Assembly: GCA_004802725.1 (NCBI GenBank)
Contig: SGPM01000535.1
Location: 1 to 12,964, forward strand
From: Antrodiella citrinella
Lineage: Eukaryota; Basidiomycota; Agaricomycetes; Polyporales; Steccherinaceae
Direction: 5' to 3'
DNA: 12,964 bases
The stretch's first letter is position 1, and every line of letters starts with the position of its first letter. The notes beneath the pieces are model-generated. The model made no database searches. It was not told the origin of the DNA and was given only the letters and a program-made list of their open reading frames with translations. Positions 1 through 8,646 of the stretch are shown piece by piece. The translations under genes were made by a program, and so were the position numbers.

Positions 1-218
1 CGGCACGTTCGCATTCACCAGCTGGACGTGAGCGCTCCGGAAGTAAATTACATTTATTTACCTTTATTTGCTATTTTTACTGTTTGTTACATGGCAGCGC
101 TTATATAAGCGTCTCGAAGTAAGAAACCGTATAGAACGGGTTCTTTACCTACCCTTTCACCGGTAGATACTTACCGACCGTTAATTACACCCCCTTATAC
201 TTTCTCACCGAGCCCTAA
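1..218. other. AT-rich non-coding stretch downstream of the broken kinase
   Basis: No protein-like reading frame is visible on either strand. The stretch lies where the rest of the kinase C-lobe should be encoded on the minus strand, yet no such sequence is present. It holds several related short words: AATTACAC follows an ACCG-led segment twice, at about 181-191 and 208-225, and a looser form TAAATTACA occurs near 46-54. It also has a perfect 14-bp palindrome at 98-111. This could be the edge of an inserted or rearranged element, but no terminal repeat or target duplication can be shown inside the window. Confidence 0.4.
98..111. repeat. 14-bp perfect palindrome CGCTTATATAAGCG
   Basis: CGCTTATATAAGCG equals its own reverse complement and contains a TATA-box-like core. 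It sits in gene-free DNA. It could be a core promoter element of a neighbouring or inserted unit, or chance. No function is shown. Confidence 0.5.
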
Positions 219-229
219 ATTACACGCAC

Positions 230-1438
230 ATGTCTAAGCAAAGACACCCAAATGCGTACACGTCGCTAGCATAATTGGGTTGATCACCGTCGATCAAGAG
301 CTCAGGAGCCATCCATCTCAGAGTTCCACCACCATGAAATCCTTTGGAAGAGGTCGTAGAGTCTGCTAATTGAGATAGGCCGAAATCGGAAATTTTGTTG
401 TGAAAATTTTCGTCAACGAGGGCATTGGCCTCGGACATGTCAGCTATATACTACATCTGGTATGAATTTCAAAGTACATACCCCTCGTAAATCGGCGTGT
501 ACCAACATGCTCGGTATGCAAGTACGCCGCGCCTTTAGCGATTTCTGTGACCTACCAATCGTCGTCAGATAGCAACACTGCTAGGCTCAATGCGCACTCA
601 CCCATCTCAAGTAAGGTATGGTTTCGCCCTTTTCCTCCAAGATGTCCATGAAATTATTTACGTCGCCGAACTTCATCCATGGGAGTACAATGCAGATGTA
701 GGTCTTGAAGGTGATCTTGTCGATTCACAGAAAAGGCAAGATGTGCGGATGCCGGAGATGACGCCACACTAATGCTTCTCTGTAAAACTACACAAGACGC
801 CACCGAGGTGATGATTAGATATCGTGCTACACCTTATGAAGCATACTCACGATGATATGACTTCGTTCGTTGGAGACAGCCAGGAAAACACGAAGTCTCT
901 TCAGCGCAACAGGGCGACCCGCGTACGTTCCGCGGAAGATGTCCGCATATCCTCCCATACCGATGGGTTCTACGCCTTTGCACTTGACATGAGTGAGAAT
1001 CAACGATGGAGGAAGAATCTCTGACTAGATGCAAAGCCTAACGAGAAGCCGGCGAATACCGTAGCGATCATTTGCATCGGTGGAGATGTTAAAGTTGACG
1101 CTATTCGTAGTCCTGTCAACAATGACTATGAAAAAACAAGACGAAACGATCAAAGTTGAACTGAGGCAGAAGAGAAACCACTCACTTTGTAACCGTTCTA
1201 TGATGCACGTCGCAAGACCACTTCGCGAAGCCAGCAAAAGGCTCTTATCGGCGTCAGATTTCACAGAGCCTAGGATCAATTCATTGAGGGACTTTCCAGG
1301 ACGACTGACTGGATTGTGGTCTTTTCCTATGGACAAGCTCCAATATGATACCTGGTGGGGACATGAAAATATCCTGTGTAAAAACCCAATCAGGAACATA
1401 CTTTGGATGTTGTGTGGAGCACGTCGAATGGTGACCAT
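230..1438 (-). pseudogene. TKL-type protein kinase pseudogene, truncated in the C-lobe
   Basis: Exons read on the minus strand are about 1438-1186, 975-851, 787-602, 551-482 and 429-230, joined by introns of roughly 50-65 bp except the first (about 210 bp). They show the kinase landmarks in order: glycine loop IGMGGYADIFRG, the VALK lysine, FYREALVWRHLRHPHILPFL, the hinge region ICIVLPWM, the HADLRGAN catalytic loop split by an intron, ISDFGL, RWMAPEL and SDVYAFGC. This is the pattern of the expanded tyrosine-kinase-like kinases of Agaricomycetes. Three lesions are visible. TGA at 725-727 interrupts LPFL-IDKITF where the family normally has Gly. One extra base at 502/503 shifts the frame inside the HRD-equivalent motif; exon 551-482 is 70 nt, where 69 would restore the phase. 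Nothing encoding the rest of the C-lobe follows position 230. The N-terminal start and first intron are uncertain. Without the lesions this would be a Ser/Thr or dual-specificity signalling kinase. Confidence 0.85.
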
Positions 1439-2491
1439 GAATCGCTTGGTGTTGGAGAACAGATGTTTGTTTCGACTCCGTTTCGAGTCACGGCAGCATT
1501 TATATGAGTGAACAGCTTGTTCTTCGCCAAAGTTGGATAGTAAAATCGCAAGTCATCACTAGTTATTGGTTGGAACGAGTGACTACTTTGTGAAAAGATC
1601 ACGTACGATGGGATTTCGTACGAGCCCTGTTTTTACAATTGATTTGATTCATTTCATTCGCACCGAGAAAGATGGGACAGACCTTCACGGGTAAAGCGAA
1701 ATGTTGTGACCTGGTGCGGAGAAAATTGGATTGAGATAATTCCCAGCTGGCTTTACATAAGAGCTCGCGCCATCCGCGACATACCTTTTCCTCTGAGCCT
1801 GGCAACAATACATCTGCGCTTCTCTTAACGGTTTGTCGAATGGAGAGCTCCAGCTGAGAGGAGGCAGATGCCAGTGAGATGGTAATTAACCATCAAGGTT
1901 GATTGGAATTAGCTATGTCTTCGGCAAAGTCCGATAGCACGCACTTACCACCGTCGCCACATCCTGTGCCCTGTTCCAAGCCGTCAGCGTAGAACACCAG
2001 ATATGTCGGTGAAGAAGATGTTCAAAAGGTGCGTACTGCTCCTAGAATTGCCAGTGAAGCTGTCAGTTCGAACACGTTGTCTTGCTTTGAGAGGATGTTG
2101 AATAGTATAAACTCAAAAAGAGCTTATGCAGAACAAGAATGTATGGTCAAGAAAAGTTTCTAACTTCAGTTTGAAGTAGAAGTCTTCCTGATCAAAGAAA
2201 ATAAAACAAGGGGAGGTAGAAATGAACTGAAGCTTTTGAATGAGTTTAAGAAAAAGAAATATAACTACAAGTTACAACGAAAACTGTAACACATCACCTT
2301 GCAAACACATTCCTTGCATACCAATCCAACATCGCCAATGTAACCGACACTGCAGCGCCTGGCCGACTAGCAGTAAGTGCACATGTTCATTCATATTCAC
2401 GTTCATTGATAACCTCCGATCCGTCGTCACAGAAGTCACACTGCTATCTACAGGCAACTTTAGCGACAACATCGACCAAGTAGGAGACACA
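1439..2491. other. Intergenic stretch without a supported gene
   Basis: Only short open frames occur (for example minus 1599-1808 and plus 2240-2491). None has a recognisable motif, supportive splice structure or biased codon use. The minus-strand part up to about 1602 could still hold an upstream exon of the kinase, because frame 1602-1440 is open and Ser/Thr-rich, but this cannot be shown. The stretch immediately before 2492 is the likely promoter and 5' UTR of gene A. No repeat or terminal element was recognised. Confidence 0.5.
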
Positions 2492-4002
2492 ATGGATTGT
2501 GATCGCAAAGATCTCCGTGTCCTCTACACCGTCGACGCTACGCTTTCAGAGGTACCAGAGTCCGATCAGGCCTTAGGCTGGTGCCAAGAATTCCTCACCC
2601 CCGAGCAGTTCGCATTTTTGGGTGACCATCCGCAACTGCACCGTATGTGGGGTTTGTATTGGGACGAACAAGTGACACAACCTGCCAATACGGTGTCCGT
2701 GATAGCCTACGAATACGTATGTACCCCCTCCACTCTCTGACTCGAACCCTAACCCTCAGCACCGTCTCTCCAGCTGATAATACTCATGCGATGGCATTTT
2801 CATGGTGTGTGTGGATTCGGTTGTTTACGAATCACTGCCTTCGCCTGGGAAGACCTGCGAGACCTCATCCTCACCCAGCACACCTCAAAAATGATCGACC
2901 TGTTCGACCAGTACCATTTTGTCGTGCTGACAGATTACACCATCGATCTAAGGTAAGCATCAACACCCCTTCTGCAGTTCTTGCTCATAAGCCCGATTGA
3001 CAGGGACGGTCGCGTCAAATGGGAACACCGCACCCAAGATGTGGACCGCTTCATCTAACGCATCAACCACATCGCCTCCAGTACCCTCGCCGTCTGCTGG
3101 CCGTCACCGGAACAGGTGAGAGCAATGAGGAAGCTCAACCTCATCAAAAAACTGGACACCATTGCCGCCAACAACACTCTCTCTAAACGCCTTTGGACCA
3201 GGGAAGCATCGGGATCACGCAGGCGACTTCCCGGTGAGCACGAGGTTGGAAAAATGGAAGGCTCCGAGGAGGGCAGCGGTGTGATTTTGCCCTGCAAAAG
3301 TGAAAAGCGTGCGTTGGAGGTTTGGGGACCATACGAAGGGAAGCTCTTCAAATACTTCCTCCAAGAATACGCTCCCCTCTTGCCTCGACTCGAATACCGC
3401 GTATTCGTCTCTGGGATGCGTGTCCTTGGGGTGGTGAAGACCGCACCCATACCAAACCAAAGTGTGTCACAGGTAAGAGCTGATTGGAAATTCGGCTGGA
3501 TCTATCACATGCTCTCTCTCGAGCGTCTTCGGTCAGTTTCTCTCCACTCCACACTTCCAACGCTCACCACGCTCTCAGAGAGCATATCCAGGACGGCCAC
3601 CCAGACCCAACCAACTTTGGCAGTCACAACAGTGGCACACCGGAAGAGCGCGACCGCAACATTTGAGAGAGCCAGCGGTTCGTACTCCAAACCCATCAGG
3701 AGCTCCTGCGCTTGGTTCGACAGGAAGTGCAGCCAAGCACCAAACTCACGCTCCCAGCCTGCGCCCGTTACGACATCAGCATTTTCAAGAGCAATGGGAA
3801 ATTGGACTATGTTGTCAACAAGATCGAGTGGACTCCCCGCATGGGCTTGTGGTATTACGAACACGCCAACCTTGACGAGTTTTTGGCCGTCGTGGACGCA
3901 TTCGTGGCCTCCATCTGGGACTTGTGTGCCACTACCCCTGAGCTCAGGGAGCGGTGGATAGACCATCTGCTCGCCATAGATATCCACTCCCTGTATTATT
4001 AG
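2492..4002 (+). pseudogene. Gene A: broken protein, possibly ATP-grasp-like
   Basis: Four exons give a continuous model: 2492-2716, 2774-2952, 3004-3472 and 3583-4002, together 431 codons including the TAG stop. The first two introns are 57 and 51 bp. The third (110 bp) is less certain, because only the acceptor at 3582 keeps the phase. The chosen ATG has an A-rich context (GACACAATGG). Residues around 263-270 (LEYRVFVS, followed by MRVLGVV) and 353-373 (ARYDISIF, then NGKLDYVVNKIEW) resemble the last two strands of an ATP-grasp fold, where an R-x-D and an N-E pair bind Mg-ATP. Here the second position of the pair is Lys (371). That assignment is inference; I do not recognise a named family. 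Two in-frame stops break the gene: TAA at 3056-3058 (codon 153) and TGA at 3664-3666 (codon 319). Coding sense resumes directly after each. It converges on gene B, 175 bp away. Confidence 0.6.
2745..2756 (+). repeat. Two telomere-type units (AACCCT x2) inside intron 1 of gene A
   Basis: AACCCTAACCCT lies between the branch-point-like CTGAC and the acceptor of the first intron of gene A. It matches two units of the TTAGGG telomere repeat used by most fungi, read on the C-rich strand. A similar word occurs in an intron of gene C. Two units are too few to prove a telomeric origin. Confidence 0.45.
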
Positions 4003-4177
4003 TGCTTTCTCTTCTCCCACTCATCCCTATGGTCCAGTCCTGCTATACTGTCAATATATATGTACCTTATTCACCGGAAGCCTGGCAATGTCACACAGCG
4101 TACCGCTTGATCACAGGCTTTATTTATATGTAATACACATGGAAAAGTATAAAAATGTCCGAGCATAACACTAACCG
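4003..4177. other. Convergent intergenic spacer between genes A and B
   Basis: This 175-bp AT-rich spacer separates the stop codons of two genes transcribed toward each other. It should carry both 3' UTRs and cleavage sites, but no canonical AATAAA was identified on either strand. Confidence 0.5.
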
Positions 4178-5831
4178 TCAAACACTGGTAGCAATCGTGT
4201 CCCAGGCCGCACTCATGATCATGTCCTTGTAGTTAGAAGGGGGAGGATACTGGGAATACCAGTGCACAGATTCATGAGGACCGGTGTGATAGAGGTCCTT
4301 GAGGGTGAGCCACCCTGTCTGCTGCTTGCACTTCTGGCACCGGAATCTCCACTGATGCGAGTGTTTGCCACTCTGCTCATTCTTGCTGAGCAAGTGCTCC
4401 CCACACTTGGGGCAGAGCAGGTCCAGTCCCAGAGGTTGGACGTGGTAGTTTATGACAACGTAAAAGATGTACTGCACTTGCAGCACATCCTTCACGTCGC
4501 GGAACACAAACAAGACCGCCGACTGCCGCAGAAGCTCCGAGTTGAACAGCGATGCTTGCGACGCTCTTCAGACCTTCACACTCATCGCCAGCGCGTTCAG
4601 GAACGGCAGGATATGCACGAACACCTGGTTCGACACAATCGTCGACGCTGTGAACCCAACCGCACAATCAAATCGCTCCCTGTGACTGAATAAGTACCCC
4701 ATATGATCAGAACTGGATCAAGCGGCTCACCTCGCCAACTGCATGAAATTCGCAGCAGCCTCAGAGACTGTCAGCGCCATCCCACACGACATCAACACAA
4801 AAATAGCTCACTGGGAGGGCTCATTTCGAGGAAGAAGGTCGCCCAGGAACTTGTCCAACACCAAAGACAGCGGAGAGCTGACGCTCACATACTGCTTCGA
4901 CTTGGTCTTCTGCCTCCCCCAGGCAATCGTCCCATCATCCATGTTGCTGTGACTGCTCATCAACACCATCACACGGGCAGTTGGATGCTCCTTCTGCCAG
5001 CTTTTCCCCTCTGTCATCTCCCGCAGGTTCTCCTTCAACATCACCCTGTCCAAACTCAGCCGAATTTTCATGAAATGATACTGGTCAGTGTATTTCAGCA
5101 CCAACATCGTGACAGTTTGCAGACAATCTGGGACACTCACGCATTCCTCCGACGTTCCAAACAGTGTGCGAAAATGGAGGTCGGCCATTTGCTCTATGTA
5201 ATCTGAAGCGTCCTCCCCCAGCACGCTCACCAGAAGCAACGGCACATGGGTCTCAACCAACGACAGGTTGGGAGGGTGGTTCAGCTTGTACTGTGCTTGC
5301 CATTAGTGTCGGTCTCACCCACATAAACCAAAATACGCACGTCAACATCAGTGCCCCACTTGCGATGGCACGGGGGGCACCTGAACTGCGCAAACACGCA
5401 CTTTATCGACCCCTCGTCCACACACGGCAGCACCTCAGATTGTCCTCTCCGATAGCAGATCCGCGTGGTGCATCCCGGCGCAGTGCACGACACCAGGTGC
5501 CCAAAGTCCCTGCATAGGCTGCAAATCACCTATCATACTATCAGTCTGACCGTCGTGAGCCGCTCCAGAAAACAAAGCTCACCTGAGTGTGACCCAGAGC
5601 ATCTGAGCTCTGGACGTCGACGTCCATCAGCTCCTCCTCCTCCTCCTCCTCTCGCAGCTGGGACAGCAAGTTTTGAAAGTCCTTGCTGATGTCAACACGC
5701 CTCGCAGGGACGGCAAGGGCATTCGAGGGCGAGATGATGTGCTGCGACGACGACGGTGCCGGCGTGCCATTCTGGCTCCTGGATTGTTCTTGGTCAACAG
5801 TGACCAACGCGTCAGAGACAGGCATAACCAT
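4178..5831 (-). pseudogene. Gene B: PHD-like, CHAT/caspase-like and zinc-ribbon protein, broken by two stops
   Basis: Four exons (5831-5583, 5529-5341, 5290-4731, 4679-4178) with introns of about 50 bp add up to exactly 500 codons including the stop. Residues 1-83 are low complexity with a Glu run at 61-67. Residues 84-138 hold a Cys cluster (C86, C89, C98, C103, C108, C119, C127, C134, C137, H138), resembling a PHD or treble-clef zinc module. Residues 157-369 look like a CHAT/caspase-type peptidase: a hydrophobic strand ending in MSSHSNMDDG (H260) and, 55 residues on, IFVLMSCGMA (C315). This His-then-Cys order and spacing is that of CHAT domains. The C-terminus has a zinc ribbon with C422-x2-C425 and C447-x2-C450. 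Stops at 4808-4810 (codon 307, ancestrally probably Trp) and 4568-4570 (codon 370) lie in otherwise continuous coding. The first falls before the catalytic Cys, so this copy cannot make an active enzyme. The intron at 5340-5291 uses a GTGCGT donor, chosen because it keeps the phase. Confidence 0.65.
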
Positions 5832-6019
5832 AATTGCGATTTGTACGGTGAGATGAAGAGGATTGTGGATGAAGGTGCAAGTCCGATGAAAAAAATTGCA
5901 TGGCTGACAATTGACACATCATGACGTAATATCCTGCATAGCATCGATGGTCACAAAACCTGACTCTTGATTTTTCACCATCTCATCCGTCTCAAATTTG
6001 CACTCTCCAATCTTAAGTA
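5832..6019. promoter_or_regulatory. Shared divergent promoter of genes B and C
   Basis: The start codons of gene B (minus, 5831) and gene C (plus, 6020) are only 188 bp apart, so both core promoters and 5' UTRs must lie here. TGACGTAA at 5922-5929 matches the ATF/CREB-type bZIP site core and sits near the middle, where it could serve both directions. A run of seven A at 5889-5895 could exclude nucleosomes. No clear TATA box was seen. Co-regulation of B and C is inference from geometry. Confidence 0.5.
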
Positions 6020-6470
6020 ATGGCCTCCACCTCTGCCTCCACCTCTGCTGCCACCCAAACTTGGACCCGATCGGCCATCTTCCGGGCCAACGAGGCCAAC
6101 CGCTCAGCCTGCACGCCCGAACACAGGCAGAAGCTGCTCAAGTTGTACGATGTCGTCGCAATCATCAAGGGCAAGAGGGTGGACAATGTTGCTGTCGGAA
6201 TGCATCCGCTGTGCAAACAGAGCACCCTCTCCCTAGTTGCAAGCAACGTTTACAGCCCAGAGAATGAAGCATGGAATGTCTTGTAGTACGTCCTCCCATC
6301 GCTTCCTGTTTGTTTCCCAGATCCCATGCTCATCTCTGCAAGTGTTCAATCTGGCGCATACTCCAGCCAGATCAGGTCTCTGCTCCCCAACGCGCAGTGG
6401 GGTATCATGCGCCTTCTCGCCTACCGCTATCACCAAGTGAGAGAAATTCTCAACTTGGACTGGCCCATCA

Positions 6471-6859
6471 NCAGCTACACCTCAAANNTGTACCNCATGG
6501 CCAGAATAGAGGGTNATTACCTTCACAAAGTGATGGAGGCAGTCAAGAAGGAGATGAAGAGCAGGACACGGGCTCCCAACACTCGCCTGACCGTCCTCGA
6601 TGCCTGGATGTTCTTTGAAATTCTGACCAAGAACAACCTGGAANANCTGGNGACGGTGCTTCNGNAAAATACATTCTCGAATCAAACAGTCNTCTTGGAG
6701 GACATGGGTACNTTTTCTCTCACCATCCTACCATGCGCTTGACTGAAAATTGTGCAGAAGAGCTGGACGCATATCTACACCGTGGCGAGATTGCCGATCC
6801 AACATGGTGGCACAAGATGGACACCCGCACCGCAGAGGAGTGGTGGGAGAACATGACCN
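6471..6859. other. Cluster of 13 ambiguous bases (N)
   Basis: N occurs at 6471, 6487, 6488, 6495, 6515, 6644, 6646, 6651, 6663, 6665, 6692, 6712 and 6859 and nowhere else in the window. They are isolated single positions inside otherwise good coding sequence, not a gap. One lies at position 5 of the GTACN donor of the intron starting at 6708. Residues at these codons of gene C cannot be read. Confidence 0.95.
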
Positions 6860-7339
6860 CAGCCGGCTGGGTGACCGGCAACCAGCCCGCCAAACACGAC
6901 GATGCGGCGTGGAGGTCCGTGCCCCCTCTGCAGCAGGGGTTGCACAGCACTAGGGACATGGATAAAGATGGCACCGAATTCACTTATGCGTTCGGTCCTA
7001 ACCTTTCCCATGTGGTCAGGCAGTATCGGGACACCGTGTTGATTCGTTTCTTCCATAAGCAAGCATGTGAGTCTCTTCTTGGATTCGTATCATCTCTCCA
7101 TCTCTGACCCTTTTCAGCGGCTCAACCATCCAATGCGGACGCCTCAGGCAGCAGGCAAGACTTCGACAAGGAGCCTCCAAAGACGAGGCGGAAGAACGAG
7201 TCCGGTAAGCCCTCGCCACCGCTGCACCACACTCATCCTCATTTCAACCACCCAGACGACAATGACAACGAAGAACAGGAAGAGCAGATCCAAGGGCGTG
7301 GCAAGGGTAAGCAGCCAGCCGGTCTCGAAGGTGAGCGTC

Positions 7340-7350
7340 AGGGTTAGGGT
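7340..7350 (+). repeat. Telomere-like word AGGGTTAGGGT inside an intron of gene C
   Basis: AGGGTTAGGGT follows the GTGAGC donor at 7331 by a few bases. It is the G-rich-strand counterpart of the word in intron 1 of gene A. Sharing between introns of two genes of the cassette is notable, but the word is short. Confidence 0.4.
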
Positions 7351-8433
7351 CACAATTTCAGTGTACATGTCAGAATCTGGCTTATTTTGGTGTTTGCGCA
7401 TAGATCACAACATGCAAGTTGCCAGGGAGCTCTTTCCCGAAGTCACCGAAGTCAGCAATGGTACGTGTGTGCTCATTTCAGATTCGTGATAATTTATTTG
7501 AGGCGCTCAGATGACCACATGGACATGCATTCCGATGATGGCAACGGTGTACACGACGCAAAGGGGAAAGGGAAGACCGTCGACAAGGGTGACATTGAGA
7601 GCGGCGATGAGGACAAGAACAAAGACGAAGACCAGGACGAAGGTGAGGACGAGGAGGCTGAAATTCAGCCTGACATCATGACAGAGTCTCGTCCAAAGAA
7701 TGCGAGAGTAAGCAAGTGTATTCTCATAAACAATAACATATACTTACCATCTTATACCAGCCTCGAGCACCCACTGTTACTTCTCCACGAGTAAGTTCTA
7801 TATCTGTTAAATGCGTCTGTCGGTTCTTACCGATTCTCTAGGCAGGTGAGAAGAAGAAACGGGCACGTCAAACGGTCAGATCTTCCCAGTTACAAAAAAC
7901 TCCTCTGCTAACATGAGTAACTTTAGACACCCGTCAAACAGTTGGTGATACCGGCCGCAGTGGCTAAAGAGGTCCCACAGGACAAAGAGATGGAGGACGG
8001 TGAGATACCCCCTTCACCCGTGACGTCGTACGTTCGGCCACATACCCCGATCCCTCTCAAGGAGTGGGACAACAGTCTGACTCAGATGCTAGTGAGTACC
8101 TTGACACTTTTCCTTTGCCTATCGTCCGTTGAAGGTCACCCAGATGAGTCAAAAGATCACCGCAAGGGATTCTAGGGCTACGCAGGACAAGCCTTGTTAG
8201 TGTACTGTTTGTATTGTTGTTGCAATAGCGTAATTGATGGGCTGACAGGAACCATTGACTTGAGAGAAATGACAAAGACAACAAAATCTTCTCTGCGGCC
8301 ATTGAGAATTCAGACATTACCCATAAGGGCACCCCCACAGCCATCCCTCTCCATGGATCCCATTGCCTCATCATCGCTGGCATCTACACCGCCGGCATCT
8401 ACACCGCCGCAAGGCACACTGTCATCCTTGCCC

Positions 8434-8517
8434 CCGTCGCCGTTGCCGTCACTGTTGCCGTCGCCGTCGCCGTCACTGTTGCCGTCGCCGTCGCCGTCAC
8501 TGTTGCCGTCACCATCG
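8434..8517 (+). repeat. 24-bp coding tandem repeat (LPSPSPSL)
   Basis: A 24-bp unit built from CCGTCG triplets plus CACTGTTG is repeated about three times, with degenerate edges, within gene C. It encodes repeats of Leu-Pro-Ser-Pro-Ser-Pro-Ser-Leu. The nucleotide identity between units suggests recent slippage expansion; the Pro/Ser stretch would be a flexible linker. Confidence 0.8.
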
Positions 8518-8586
8518 CCTGTCTCTGTACCGCCAGGACCAAGAGAGCAGCGTAAAACCAGACAGATACGCCTTCAAGCCTCTTCC

Positions 8587-8646
8587 GATAGAGAGAGCGA
8601 CGATAGAGAGAGCGACGATAGAGAGAGCGACGATAGAGAGAGAGAC
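8587..8646 (+). repeat. 15-bp coding tandem repeat (DRESD), four copies
   Basis: GATAGAGAGAGCGAC occurs three times without interruption, and a fourth copy differs at one base near its end (GAGAC for GCGAC). It encodes Asp-Arg-Glu-Ser-Asp repeats, a mixed-charge stretch. The perfect units indicate recent expansion within gene C. Confidence 0.85.

Noticed and set aside
1599..1808. Minus-strand 69-codon open frame as a small gene.
   Set aside because: No motif, signal peptide or splice support; length is within chance for this base composition.
2953..3080. A longer intron (2953 to about 3080) that would splice out the TAA at 3056, using CTAAC as branch point.
   Set aside because: It would remove a well-formed protein stretch (DGRVKWEHRTQDVDRF) that is already in phase after the 51-bp intron. 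Still possible, so RNA evidence would decide.
4568..4810. TGA codons in gene B read as recoded (selenocysteine or readthrough).
   Set aside because: The neighbouring genes also carry TAA and frameshifts, no stem-loop element was evident, and the sites are not catalytic positions. Decay explains all of them.
8195..8250. Gene C ending at the TAG at 8198-8200, with a separate downstream gene.
   Set aside because: A GT-AG intron with a CTGAC branch site leads into an open frame that continues for over 1 kb without a strong start. A separate gene starting at 8354 (MDPIASSS) remains a weaker alternative.
8434..8646. CRISPR array or structured repeat locus.
   Set aside because: The repeats are contiguous, in frame and lack spacers, in a eukaryotic gene.
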